In this document: positions 1-10,065 of the stretch, piece after piece | Layout: every line of letters begins with the position of its first letter | Position numbering within the stretch: the first letter of the stretch is position 1 | From: Inia geoffrensis | Taxonomy: Eukaryota; Chordata; Mammalia; Artiodactyla; Iniidae | Direction of reading: 5' to 3' | DNA: 64,000 nucleotides | Assembly (NCBI GenBank): GCA_036417435.1 | Contig: CM070899.1 | Location: 156,369,494 to 156,433,493 of the forward strand | The notes under the pieces: model-generated | The model's database searches: none | What the model was told of the DNA's origin: nothing | Seen by the model: only the letters and a program-made list of their open reading frames with translations | Translations under genes and position numbers: made by a program

Positions 1-494
1 ACTTCCTGAAGGAGGTATACTTAATGCAGGGTTTGAAGGATGAATTGTGGTTAGTCAGAAACTCTAGATATTGACACACAGTCCAGCCAGAAGGAAAATA
101 TTTGCCACAGCAATCATTAGGAGAAGGTTTGTGAAAGCTTTAGAACCATCTTTGCCCATTAAAAAGCTTTCTGAAGTTTCATATTTGACAGAGTGTTCAA
201 CAGAGCCGTTTATGCCCCATCTGTGTGGGACAGAGATCTTTAAACCAATTTCTGGGTTAAGAGCGATGACTTCAGTTTTCTTGCTCAGAAAGCTTTCTGG
301 ATGTGGGATTTGATCATGAGTTCATCTGAGGTTTGGACAGAGTCAGTGGATACCAGGCATGCCCTCTGTTCTGGGGCCAATAAGCTGAGTAGGTTGACCA
401 TGACCTTGGGGTCAAGTTGCAGTACAGAATTCGTCTTGAGTACAGAGGCAGCAGATGGGGAGGGTCTGACCAGAGGGTCAACTTAACACTTGGT
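1..494. other. Unassigned sequence
   Basis: No repeat family, splice-flanked exon or RNA gene is recognised here. The short open frames (for example 71-313 and 301-486 on plus) show no familiar protein motif and look like chance. Confidence 0.5.
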
Positions 495-606
495 GTTTCT
501 GAACCTTGGTTTCTTCATCTGTAAGACCATGCAACTTGTAACTGCCCAGTCCTGCCTCTGCTTAACTCACATGGTTGTTGGGAAACAATAAATAGCAAAT
601 GAGGGA
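495..606 (+). mobile_element. MIR SINE fragment
   Basis: The MIR core and 3' region are visible: an equivalent of 'cctcagtttcctcatctgtaa' appears as TGGTTTCTTCATCTGTAAGA, followed by GGTTGTTGGGAAACAATAAATAG in diverged form. MIR is an old mammalian tRNA-derived SINE that is no longer mobile. The 5' tRNA-like part is missing or too diverged. Confidence 0.7.
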
Positions 607-703
607 GGATCCAAACAAATAAATAATGTAGATGAAGGTATTTGTACATGATTAAATTTTATGCCCATTAAATAATTAATTAACTTGTCTTTCTATTCAA
701 CAG

Positions 704-928
704 TTTTTTTTTTTTTCTTTTTTCTTTTTTTTTGCGGTACGCGGGCCTCTCACTGCTGTGGCCTCTCCCGTTGCGGCCTCTCCTGTGCTCCGGACGCGCA
801 GGCTCAGGGGCCATGGCTCACGGGCCCAGCCGCTCTGTGGCATGTGGGATCTTCCCGGTCCGGGGCACGAACCCCTGTCCCCTGCATTGGCAGCCGGACT
901 CTCAACCACTGCGCCACCAGGGAAGCCC
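704..928 (-). mobile_element. CHR SINE (short cetacean type), full length
   Basis: This is a tRNA-derived SINE inserted on the minus strand. On plus it reads as a poly-T tract, then TTTGCGGTACGCGGGCCTC, then the body, ending in CACCAGGGAAGCCC (the complement of the GGGCTTCCCTGGTG head). It is bracketed by a target-site duplication, TATTCAACAGTTTT, at about 694-707 and 929-942. The tail is (A)n interrupted by G. The open frames over it are non-coding. Confidence 0.95.
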
Positions 929-942
929 TATTCAACAGTTTT

Positions 943-1629
943 TGATGAATAGTTATTCTGAAGATTTAGAGCTAGAATCTAATGAAGGGCCATGAACGCC
1001 AGGTGGCAAATTTTAGGATGTAATCTATCTGCAAGTAGTGGGAAACCACTGAAGGTTTTTGGTCAGCCAAGTGGCTTAATAAAAATATTCTTTTAAGAAG
1101 ACAAGCCGGTAGCCATGTGAGAATTGTGACCCTATCAATTCTGTTTTCTGAATTGATCTTGAATTTGTTCCCCCCTCCTGTCCTATAGACACTGCCATAG
1201 TTCATTACTTAACATCTCTCATGTGGAATAGGTATTGCAGTTATCTCCTAAATGGTCTTCTTGCCTCTAACCTTGTCTACTCTGATTCATTCTCCATGTG
1301 TACATGGAGAATTTTATCTGATTATTTATTGGTTTATTGATTGATTCATTTATTATTTATTGAGCTCTATCATGCTCAGTGCCTTGGGAACATGGCAGCG
1401 ATGTTTGCTGAAGGGTAGGTCTTGACATATTGCTGCTCTCTTCACCCATATAATAAAGTCAAAACCCCTAGCATGGCACACAACACCATTTCCAACCTGG
1501 ACTTGGTGCCTCTTACCAGCCTCATGGCTTCTCTGCCTTATAATCTCCCTTGTATTCTGTACACAGCTATGTTCTATGGAGGCTGTGGAAAGGACTCTAA
1601 GATAAGGATTGGGTATGAATTCTGGTTTG
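943..1629. other. Unassigned; short L2/MIR-like 3' signature near 1325-1400
   Basis: Mostly unrecognised. Around 1325-1400 the run TTATTTATTGAGCTCTATCA followed by a 'catgctcagtgcct'-like string resembles the common tail shared by L2 and MIR3, but it is too short to assign. Confidence 0.4.
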
Positions 1630-1785
1630 GAGATGTAATAGTGTGATGACCTTGGATAAGTCACTTAGGTTCTCAGTTTACTTATTTGTAAATGGGAATT
1701 ATATTGATAAAACATACCTTAAAAGTCTTCTGTAAAAATCAATGATATAGGAATGTAAATTGACTAGCACGGTGTCTTATATCAG
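1630..1785 (+). mobile_element. MIR SINE
   Basis: A diverged MIR in plus orientation. It has TGATGACCTTGGATAAGTCA, then TCAGTTTACTTATTTGTAAA, then a tail with 'gactagcacggtgtcttata', all in the MIR order. Confidence 0.75.
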
Positions 1786-2493
1786 TTGGTTGGGTTACAA
1801 GTAACAGAACACCTGACCGTAGAGGTTTAAACAAATAAATGTGTAGAGATTGAAAGTAGTTTTTGATGTTGATTTAGTGGCTCAAAAATGACAGGGCTGA
1901 ATTTCTGGACCCTCCTCTCATGCTGGTCACCTCATGTTCACAGGATGGTTGCTGTATTCACAGACTTTACATCTACATCCAAGGAAAGGAAGGGGAAGGG
2001 ACAGCACCTGCCATATTACTCTTCTTTTTCTTAGCAGGAAAACAAAGCTTTCCTAAACTCCATAGAGCAGATTTTCCATTAGACCACTTTTTTTTCCAGA
2101 AGCATATCACATGGCCTTCTTCAGTTGCTAGGGTGGTTGGGAATTTGGAGAGAAAGAGTCTCCAGACTGGTTGAAACAAATCATTATTGGTCATTTGGTG
2201 ACGGGCACATTGCCACTCTGAACAAATTTGGAGTTCTGTTAACAAGGAAAAAGAGTGAATGGTATTGACTAACATTACACATTAGTATTTTCCAAACACA
2301 GTAGTCATTAGTAGCATTACTCATTAGTGTTTTCAAATCTTTCCCCAAGAAATGCCACGTGTTCACGTCACTAAGTATTTGCACATAGTATGTTGTGTGC
2401 ATACAACACCCTCCTCCCGCATTGTACTCACACAATTTTGTATTGTGCCTTTCCTCAATACATAAGGCATTTTCCATTTTCCCACATATTCTT
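1786..2493. other. Unassigned, probably an old interspersed repeat at 1786-2180
   Basis: The start (GTTGGGTTACAAGTAACAGA) and a later CATATCACATGGCCTTCTTC resemble an old mammalian repeat whose copies begin with 'ggctacaagtaacagaaac' and mention of 'catgtg' motifs. I cannot name it. 2180-2493 shows nothing recognisable. Confidence 0.3.
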
Positions 2494-2503
2494 TGTCATT
2501 TTA

Positions 2504-2716
2504 AAAAAAATATTTATTTATTTATTTGGTTGTGCTGGGTCTTTGTTGCGGTAGGTGGGCTCCTTAGTTGCAGCAGATGGGCTCTTAGTTGGGGCATGAG
2601 AACTCTTAGTTGCGACATGCATGTGGGATCTAGAGCCCTGACCAGGGATCAAACCCGGGCCCCCTACATTATTGGGAGCAAGGATTCTTAACCGCTGTGT
2701 CATCAGGGAAGTCCCC
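2504..2716 (-). mobile_element. CHR SINE (older CHR-1-like)
   Basis: A minus-strand tRNA-derived SINE with a TATTTATTTATTTATTT tail side, GGTTGTGCTGGGTCTTTGTT, GCATGTGGGATCTAGAGCCC and a terminal CATCAGGGAAGTCCCC. The flanks carry a duplication close to TGTCATTTTTAA (about 2494-2504 and 2720-2730, one length difference). It is more diverged than the 704-928 copy. Confidence 0.9.
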
Positions 2717-2859
2717 ACTGTCATTTTTAAGGGATGCACAGAGAAGATCCATTACCTGGCTGCATCATGATTTACTTAACCATTCCTCTATGGTTGGAAA
2801 TGTATGTTACTTTCAATTTATTATTATAGGGAGAGGGGAATTTAGTTTTGCTAAATTTA

Positions 2860-3020
2860 TGTTCTAGTCCACATGTGTTACACAGATTATCTCATTCAAA
2901 CCTTGAAACATTACTGTGTGGTAGGTATTATTTCCATTTAATAGATGTGGAAATCTAGGTGCCGAGAAATTAGTTTGCCTTAAGTCCTACAACTAGTGAG
3001 GAGTAGAGTTAGGATTCACA
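2860..3020 (-). mobile_element. MIR SINE
   Basis: Reverse-complement MIR: ATTATCTCATTCAAACCTT, GTGGTAGGTATTATTTCCAT and GATGTGGAAATCTAGGTGCC match the order of a minus-strand MIR core. Confidence 0.8.
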
Positions 3021-3450
3021 GAGAAGATGATTTAACTGGAAAGGTTGTGCTTTTTGATTGGAATCCACACTGAGATGGACATTTTTGTGCATGTATCAGT
3101 CCTGTTCAGATCCTCTTAGCTTCCCCATCTCTATGGCTTTGGGGAATGTAGTCCAGCCTCAACTGCCTCTGTGGTGACCACATCCGGATAGACTTTGTCC
3201 AACTTCAGTGCACATCCTACTGCACTTCATTGCATGCCCCAGGATCCCTTGTGGAATCTGAGGTGTGAGATACTGAGGGACCTTGTTGGCATCCACACCC
3301 GTGCAGCCTGGAAGTATGAAGGAATTAATGCCTCATTGGGGAGACTTTGACCAATGGGAGATGGAAGCTGGGGTATAATTTCTTCACTTCCTCTTGACAG
3401 ATGGACTGTGCTGATTCATGGTCATTGTACGGCCTTGTTCAAAGCAGTCT

Positions 3451-3664
3451 TTTTTTTTTTTTTTTTTTTTTGCGGTACGTGGGCCTCTCACCGTTGCGGC
3501 CTCTCTCGTCACGGAGCACAGGCTCTGGACACGCAGGCTCAGCGGCCATGACTCACGGGCCCAGCCGCTCCGCAGCATGTGGGATCTTCCCGGACCGGGG
3601 CATGAACCCGTGTCCCCTGCATCGGCAGGCGGACTCTCAACCACTGCGCCACCAGGGAAGGCCC
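3451..3664 (-). mobile_element. CHR SINE (short cetacean type), full length
   Basis: A minus-strand SINE with an uninterrupted poly-T of about 21, then TGCGGTACGTGGGCCTCTCA, ending in CGCCACCAGGGAAGG. Perfect target-site duplication AAAGCAGTCT at 3441-3450 and 3665-3674. The clean tail and exact duplication point to a fairly recent insertion. Confidence 0.97.
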
Positions 3665-3674
3665 AAAGCAGTCT

Positions 3675-4030
3675 TGTGAGATCAAATAATCAGTCTTGCT
3701 TAACACCAAGCAATGGGTAGCTCCTCGCCCCCCACGTTGGTTCTTTCTCCTTTTCTGCTTCATTCTCCTTTTTTCCCCCACTCCTGCTTCCTTGATAATA
3801 AAGGAGTGGTACATAAATGTTTAAAATTTCACCCTGGCTGTCTGAGCAACCGAGGCTGAGACAGTGCATAGAGTTATTTCATTATTTAGGATGATTACCT
3901 TTGTCTAAAAGGGTTCCCACAGTGGGGTTACAGAATTTAAAAGTATGAATATTCCTATGCCTTTGAGAACTTTATAACTAACTGCAAATCAACCCCCACC
4001 TCCCACCTTGGCCCTTGGCTCACCCAATAG
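3675..4030. other. Unassigned sequence
   Basis: No repeat or gene is recognised. A pyrimidine-rich run lies around 3737-3795. Confidence 0.4.
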
Positions 4031-4035
4031 ATGAC

Positions 4036-4580
4036 TATAGCTGGGGAGGAAGAAATTGTCCTCTACCCTTCTATGTTCTTCTGGCTGATCTAAGAATTAA
4101 CATGACACAGATTAACAAGAAAAAATCAAATGAAAGTTTAATAACATGTATACATGGGAGAGGTCCAGGAAAGCTGAGTCGCTCACTAACATGGCCAAGT
4201 CCCCACTTTAAATACCATCTTCAGCAAAGGACAAAAGAGGATGTTGGGGATAGTGGTTTGTGACTTCAAAGGGGAGGAAAGCAATTGACCAGGAGATTGA
4301 AAAGCAAGTGTTTGGTTAACAAATGTTTGCTGCACCAGCAGAGACAGTGGGACACAGAGAGGGATTTTAAGAAACAGACTTTGCTAGGTTCCGCCCTGTC
4401 TACCACACCTAGTTCACACTACGGTTACCTGTGGTGACAGCTCCCTTCTGGAACAGGTCCTCTTTTAGGCAGTTAGGGAGAAGGTCAAATTTTCTTCCTG
4501 AGTCTTTTTGGCCTTGATTGTTTTCAGCTCCAAATCATCCCACGCCAAAGAGGCATTTTGGTGTGGCAAATCTTGCTCTC
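4036..4580 (-). mobile_element. Endogenous retrovirus-type LTR, family copy 1 of 4
   Basis: This stretch is related along its length to blocks at 36221-37030, 52386-52920 and 55738-56187. Shared landmarks in order are CTGGGGAGGAAGAAATT, CCTCTACCC, TTCTGGCTGATCTAAGAAT, AGATTAACAAGA, CATGGGAGAGGTCCAGGAAA, a TTTAAATACC/TTTATA region and a closing 'ggcattttggtgtggcaaat'-like string. Read on minus, a TATA-like element precedes an ATTAAA signal by about 100 bases, as in an LTR. No internal retroviral genes lie beside it, so it is a solo LTR. It resembles MER74-like LTRs from memory, but the name is not established. Confidence 0.6.
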
Positions 4581-4830
4581 CTACATCTCTATGTCTGTCA
4601 GACTGGCTTCACTCATTATTGAACTAAGGGTGGAGCTAAGATCCTGCTGGCAATGACTTACAAAGAAGGCTGTAAACAGGAACGTTTATGACCACATACA
4701 ACCAACACTGGTTCAATGTTAATGTGTGGAAAAACATAATCTTTGCTGAAAGGGAATTTTAACCATTTGAGTTTATGTTCCCTAGCAAAAAATACCCTAG
4801 GCACACAGCTTTAAGAGTGTGCTGGCCCTT
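4581..4830. other. Unassigned sequence
   Basis: Non-repetitive by eye. It leads into the promoter-like block that follows. Confidence 0.35.
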
Positions 4831-4832
4831 GG

Positions 4833-4912
4833 TAATTGCGCTAATTACCTGTGAGCTAATTAGGGACCATTATGTATTCAGAAGTGAGATTTGCATCCTT
4901 CAAAATTTGCAT
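4833..4912 (+). promoter_or_regulatory. Candidate homeodomain/POU site cluster
   Basis: Three homeodomain-type cores (TAATTG at 4833-4838, TAATTA at 4842-4847 and 4857-4862, the latter two inside the same GCTAATTA octet) are followed by two exact octamer motifs, ATTTGCAT, at 4889-4896 and 4905-4912. The octamer is bound by POU proteins (Oct/Brn class) and TAATTA by many homeodomain proteins. The cluster ends 66 bases before a TATA box. The motifs are seen directly; binding and function are inference. Confidence 0.4.
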
Positions 4913-4978
4913 TTCCAGCGAGAAACTCATTCTCTATGCATCATAAGGTGAGTGTTCCCTGCTGATTTCCTTTCCTCA

Positions 4979-4986
4979 TATATAAG
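4979..4986 (+). promoter_or_regulatory. Candidate TATA box (TATATAAG)
   Basis: TATATAAG sits in a GC-richer downstream context (CCGGGCTCACTCTGGGACTG), as expected for a TATA promoter. A start site would fall at about 5005-5012. It lies downstream of two octamers and upstream of a 56-codon frame and an AATAAA. An LTR could supply the same arrangement. Confidence 0.4.
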
Positions 4987-5077
4987 CCGGGCTCACTCTG
5001 GGACTGCTATAATCAGAAGTCCATTAAGCAGAACCCGAAGAAGCCAGCAAGAGGAAGGAGCCTTCCAGAGCACACAG

Positions 5078-5248
5078 ATGGGTCTGGGATCTATCTCGTT
5101 ACAGAAACAACTATTTGGAGAGAATTTGGACAGCTTTTTGCAGAGGCTGCTTTTGAGTTTGTTCAGTCATAATCACAGGCTTTCCAGAAGAAACCAAATA
5201 TCAGACAACTCCCTGAGTAAGAAATGGCCATTGCCAGGGCCCTTGTAA
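5078..5248 (+). CDS. Candidate 56-codon ORF downstream of TATA box
   Basis: The ATG at 5078 is the first ATG after the predicted start site, in the context CACAGATGG (G at +4 but not a purine at -3). It encodes 56 residues beginning MGLGSISLQKQLFGENLDSF, with a leucine-rich middle (LQRLLLSLFSH) and a basic stretch (HRLSRRN), ending at a TAA. No known family is recognised. A possible splice donor (CTGA|GTAAGA) lies at about 5213-5221 inside the frame, so this might instead be the 5' end of a first exon. AATAAA follows at 5304. The frame also opens upstream to 4952 across the TATA box. Coding status is unproven. Confidence 0.2.
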   Translation: MGLGSISLQKQLFGENLDSFLQRLLLSLFSHNHRLSRRNQISDNSLSKKWPLPGPL

Positions 5249-5303
5249 GATTCCAAGAGGAGCCTCTGTATTGCCTGGAGAGGCCTGCCACCCTGTGTGT
5301 AAC

Positions 5304-5309
5304 AATAAA
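5304..5309 (+). terminator. Candidate polyadenylation signal AATAAA
   Basis: AATAAA in GTAACAATAAACACGG, followed within 30-60 bases by a GT/T-rich run (GGTCTGTGAGTTGCTTGCTT), the usual layout of a cleavage/polyadenylation site. It lies 320 bases after the TATA box at 4979. Confidence 0.35.
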
Positions 5310-5704
5310 CACGGTGGCATGGGGAGTTCCCCAGGGTCTGTGAGTTGCTTGCTTCTTCTCTGCTGTGTCCACTGACTTTCACCGTGTGTCTCTGAGTTCC
5401 TTTTGGTGTTCTGCATGGACTGAAGCCTTCTCATTTCATGCCAGGGCTGTAGTTTGTTTCCACCTTCCTAGGAGAAGAGAGGGAGAGGAGAAGGAAAAAT
5501 GGTCTCCTTCCACTGGCCAGCTCTGACCACACATAGTGGGTTGCAGGACTGTAAGCTTCTCAAGATGGGCTCTGTCCCCAGGCAGACACCAGTACTCATG
5601 ATGTGAGCCATGGGCTGCTGCCATGGCCAGGGAAGTCTTGAGGTGTGAATCAGAACAAGATCAATATTTTAGCTCAGCAGAAGTTAGTAAACTCTGCACA
5701 GTGT
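5310..5704. other. Unassigned sequence
   Basis: No repeat or exon is recognised. A purine-rich run (GAGAAGAGAGGGAGAGGAGA) lies near 5472. Confidence 0.35.
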
Positions 5705-5835
5705 AAAGAAAGTTAGATTTGGGTGCTAGGAGGCTTGGGGTCCTAGTTCTACTCTTTACTGACTATGTGATCTTATCCTTTCCCTGGAGTTGTAGTTCCC
5801 AAATGGGTAGGTTAGGATTAGAGTTGGAATAGTAG
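5705..5835 (+). mobile_element. MIR SINE (diverged)
   Basis: Plus-strand MIR order: 'tcctagttctactctttactgact' then ATGTGATCTTATCCTTTCCC then CCCAAATGGGTAGGTTAGGA. Divergence is high. Confidence 0.6.
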
Positions 5836-6157
5836 CTATTTGTCATGCATACAATCACTGCTATGTTCTCTGCTCCTGGAAGATGTTGTTGATCAATTAC
5901 AGATTGATTTTACCTCGAATCCAGGCTTGGCCTCACAATTGTTCTCCACAGGGCACTCCTGGTAGCCGTGCGAACTGAGATTGGACTTGGCTTGAGATGC
6001 AACCTCTTTCCTCAGGGTCAAATGATCCCCAAAGTCCTTTCAACAAACTGCCTGGAAACCAATTGTTTCTAAGTAGGTTAACATGAGAATTGAAATCTGG
6101 TTTACTCTAATAATTTGCTTAGCAAAACTCCCCTCCCCCACTGTCCTAATAACCCTC

Positions 6158-6787
6158 TGTATTAGTTTTCCATTGCTGTGTAACAACTTACCACAAACTT
6201 AGCAGCTGAAAACAGTATTTCCTCTCCTTAAAAACCTCCCATTCATAATCTTATAGTTTCTTAGCTCAGTAGTCCTGGCAAGTTCAGCTGGGTTCTGGGC
6301 TTAGAGTCTCACCAAGCTAAAATCACGGTGTCTGTGGCCTGGACTCTGATCTGGAGGTTCTAGAAGAAAGTCTGCTTCCAGGCTCCTTCAGGTTGTTGAC
6401 AGTCCTGAATTCAGTCCCATGTGTTTATAGAACTGAGGTCCCTGTTTGCTTGCAGGCTATTGGCTGGGAGCTGTTCTCAGCTTCTAGAGGTTGCCTGCAT
6501 TCCCTGGTACACAACCCCTCTGTCTTCAAAGCCTGCAGTGGTGCATCAGATCTTCCTCATGCTTCAGATCTCTTTGACTTCTCTTCTGCTTTCCTTCTCT
6601 GCATCCAGCCAGAGAAAGTTGTCTACTTTTAATGGCTCCTGTAATCAGATTAGGCCCATCTGGTTAATGGCTCCTTTTAAAGGCCAATGGTATCATATGA
6701 CATAACATAATCACGGGAGTGGTATCTCATTATATTCACAGGTTATGAAGGATTTGGGAGGTCATTTTAGAAATTCTGCCTACCATA
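6158..6787 (-). mobile_element. MLT1-type MaLR LTR
   Basis: On plus it opens TGTATTAGTTTTCCATTGCT and closes TTCTGCCTACCATA, the reverse complement of the MLT1 ends (TGTGGTAGGCAGAA ... ACTAATACA). Interior landmarks include CAAGCTAAAATCACGGTGTC, AGCTTCTAGAGGTTGCCTGC and ATCAGATTAGGCCCATCTGG. These are LTRs of the non-autonomous ERVL-MaLR group. No internal sequence is attached, so it is a solo LTR. The open frames over it are non-coding. Confidence 0.85.
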
Positions 6788-6879
6788 TCCCCATGCAGAA
6801 ATATCACAGATTCTATGTGAACAAAGTTAGAATTAATGGGTTTAACATGATGAGGTTCTACTGAATTAAAGATTTTTCT

Positions 6880-6963
6880 CTGTTCATTCAACAAACAGTG
6901 AAATACCTACTAGTACCAGGCACCTGAAGACAGTAGTCTCTGCCTTCAAGAAGTGCACAGTCT
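6880..6963 (-). mobile_element. L2 3' end, first half (split by L1)
   Basis: CATTCAACAAACAGTGAAAT, ACTAGTACCAGGCACCTG and GCCTTCAAGAAGTGCACAGT match the reverse complement of the L2 tail. The element is cut by the L1 at 6964-9760 and resumes at 9771 with AGTGGGGGCCAGTAATCACA. Confidence 0.65.
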
Positions 6964-9760
6964 CACCCCCAAACCAAAAGTCCAGGACCAGACAGCTTCA
7001 CTGGTGAATTCTATCAAGCATTCAAAGAACATTAATACCTATCTTTATCAAACTCTTCCAAAAATTAGAAGAGGAGGGATTACTTCCAAACTCATTTTAT
7101 GAGGCCAGCATTACCCTGATACCAAAACCAGAGAAAGAAACCACAAGAAAAGGAAATTATAGGCCAATATCCCTGATGAACATAGATGCAAAAATCCTCA
7201 ACAAAATATTAGCAAACCGACTTTGACAACACATTGAAAGGATCATACACCACGTTCAAGAGGGATTTATTCCAGGGATGCAAAAATGGTTCAACATCTG
7301 CAAATCAATCAATGTGATATACCACATTAACAAAATGAAGGATAAAAATTATATGATCATCTCAATAGACACAGAAAAAGCATTTGACAAAGTTCAACGT
7401 CCATTTATGATAAAACCCTCAACAAAGTGGGTATAGAGGGAATGTACATCAACATAATAAAGGCCAATATATGGCAAGTCCACAGCGAACTTCATTCTCA
7501 ATGGTGAAAATTTGGGAGCTGTTTTCTCTAAGATCAGGAAAAAGACAATGATGCCCACTCTCACCATTTTTGTTCAACACAGTATTGGGAGTCCTAGGTA
7601 GAGCAATTAAGCAAGAAAAAGAAATAAAAGGCATCCAAATTGGAAAGGAAGATATAAAACTGTCATTATTTGCATATGACATGATATTATATATAGAAAA
7701 CCCTAAAGACGCCACCAAAAACCTGTTAGAACTAATCAATGAATTCAGTAAAGTTGCAGGATACAAAATTAATATACAGAAATCTGTCTCTATACACTAA
7801 TAATGAACCATCAGAAAGAAAAATTAGGAAAACAATCCCACTTATAATTGCAACAAAAAGAATAAAATACCTAGAAATAAATTTAACCAAGGAAGTGAGA
7901 GACCTACCTGTACACTGAAAAGTATAAGACATTGATGAAAGAAATTGAAGAAGACACAGATAAATGGAAAGATATTGTGTGCTCCTGGATTGGAAGAATT
8001 AGTATTGTTAAAATGTCCATACTACCCAAAGCAAGCTGCAGATTCAAGGCAGTCCCTATCAAAACTCCAATGGTGTTTTTCACAGAAATAGAACAAACAA
8101 TCCTAAAATTTGTATGGAATCACAAAAGACCCTGAATAGCCAAAGCAATCTTGAGAAAGAACAAAGCTGGAGGCATCACACTCCCTGATTTCCAACTATA
8201 TTACAAAGCTATAGTAATCAAAACAGTATGGTATTGGCATAAAAACAGACACATAGATCAGTGGAACAGAATAGCCCAGAAATAACCCACACACAGCTAA
8301 TTAATTTATGACAAAGGAACCAAAGAATATACAATGGGGAAAGGACAGTCTCTTCAATAAATGGTACTGGGAAAACTGGACAGCCACATGCAAAAAATGA
8401 AACTGGACCACTATCTTGTACCATATACAAAAATGAACTCAAAATGGATTAAGCACTTGAATGTAAGACCTGAAACCATAAACTCCTGAGAGAAAACATA
8501 AGCAGTAAGCTCCTTGACATCAGTTTTGGCAATGATTTTTTGGGATTTGGCTCAAAGTACAAAGGCAACAAAAGCAAAAATAAACAGTGGGGCTGCATCA
8601 AATTAAAAAGTTTCTGCACAGCAAAGGAAGCCATCAACAAAATGAAAAGGCAACCTGCTGAATGGGAGAAAATATTTGTAAATGATATGACTGATAAAGG
8701 GTTAATATCCAAAATATATAAACAGCTCATACAACTCAATAGCAAAAAACCAAGCAATCTAATTAAAAATGGGCAGAGGATCTGAATAGACATCTTTCCA
8801 AAGGAGACAAACAGATGGCCAACAGGTACATGAAAATATGCTCAAAATCACTAATCATTAGGGAAATACAAATCAAAACCACAATGAGATATCACTTCAC
8901 ACCTGTTAGAATGGCTTGTCTCAAAAAGACAGGAAATAACAAGTGTTGGCGAAGACGTGAAGAAAAGGGTACCTTGTGCATGGCTTGTGGACAGGTAAAT
9001 TGGTGTGGCTACTCTGGAAAACAGTATGGAGCTTCCTCAAAAAATTAAAAATAGAACTACCACATGATCCAGTAATTCCACTTCTGGGTATTTATTCAAT
9101 GAAAATGAAAACACTAACTCAAAAAGATATATGCACCCCCATGTTCACTGCAACATTATTTACAATAGCCAATATATAGAGACAACCTAAATGTCCATCA
9201 ATGGATCAGTGGATAAAGAAAATGTGGCATGTATTAAAAAATAGAATATCATTCAGCCATAAAAAAGTGAAATCTTGTCATATGTGACAAATAGATGGAC
9301 AAACAGAGCATTATGCTAAGTGAAATAAGCCAGAAAAAGACAAATACCATGGAATCTCACTTATATGTGGAATCTAACAACAAACAAACAAACAAAAACA
9401 AGATAAAAATGAACAAACACAAAAACCGAGCTCACAGATACGGAGAACAGATTGATGGATGCCAATCTGTTGGAGGAATTGGGTGAAGGGGGTCAAAAGG
9501 AACAAAATTCCAGTTTTAAAATAAGCAACTCATGGGGAAGTAATGTACAACATGGCAACTATGATTAATAACACTGTATTGCATATCTGAAAGTTGCTAA
9601 GAGAGTAGATCTTAAAAGTTCTCATCACAAGAAAAACAATTCTGTAGGTATGTATGCTGATGGATGTTATATAGACTTATTGTAGTGATCATTTTGCAAT
9701 ACGTACAAATATTGAATCATTATGTTGTACATCTGAAACTAATATAATGTTATATGTCAC
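6964..9760 (+). mobile_element. 5'-truncated L1, ORF2 3' two-fifths plus 3' end
   Basis: A sense-strand L1 that begins inside the ORF2 reverse transcriptase domain and runs to the 3' end. It is bounded by a perfect 10-bp target duplication, TGCACAGTCT, at 6954-6963 and 9761-9770. ORF2 is broken by many stops and shifts. Surviving frames are 7570-7800 (reverse transcriptase core), 7932-8135, 8540-8785, 8815-9048 and 8976-9179. The catalytic motif, normally FADD, reads FAYD (residues in [11 protein letters not shown]), losing one of the two catalytic aspartates. The 3' end (CATCTGAAACTAATATAATG) is of L1MA-like type. The element cannot be active. Confidence 0.95.
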
Positions 9761-9770
9761 TGCACAGTCT

Positions 9771-9845
9771 AGTGGGGGCCAGTAATCACACAATGTTATA
9801 GGGTTATTTCAAATAGAGGTGGGTACAAATATATTGATGCCAATG
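9771..9845 (-). mobile_element. L2 3' region, second half (split by L1)
   Basis: This continues the reverse-complement L2 interrupted at 6963: AGTGGGGGCCAGTAATCACACA matches the stretch that normally follows 'cttacagtct' in this tail. The end is approximate. Confidence 0.5.
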
Positions 9846-9914
9846 ATTTAGAAGTAACCTATTCTGCTTGGAAAAGTGGTGGGGGAGGTGATTATTGGGG
9901 AGTTTGCCAAGCAT

Positions 9915-10065
9915 TTGAAATTTTGATTGAATATCAAAGGATATAGTTCTGCCTCTCAGAATAGTATTTGGCAAGTTCCTTTTCCTTCCAGAATCCCGAT
10001 TTCTTCATCAGTTTTATGGGAAGTTTAATTAAGATGATCTCTACAGCCTGTTTCACTTCTCTTGT
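9915..10065 (+). mobile_element. Possible MIR fragment
   Basis: GGCAAGTTCCTTTTCCTTCC, then GATTTCTTCATCAGTTTTAT and a following 'gatgatctctacagcctgt' are MIR-like in order but strongly diverged. Confidence 0.4.

Noticed and set aside
704..928. Open frames on both strands (685-945, 697-909, 732-995) with Pro/Ala/Arg-rich peptides
   Set aside because: They are translations of a CHR SINE. Very similar peptides (for example PLCGMWDLPGPGHEP-type) recur at every CHR copy in the window.
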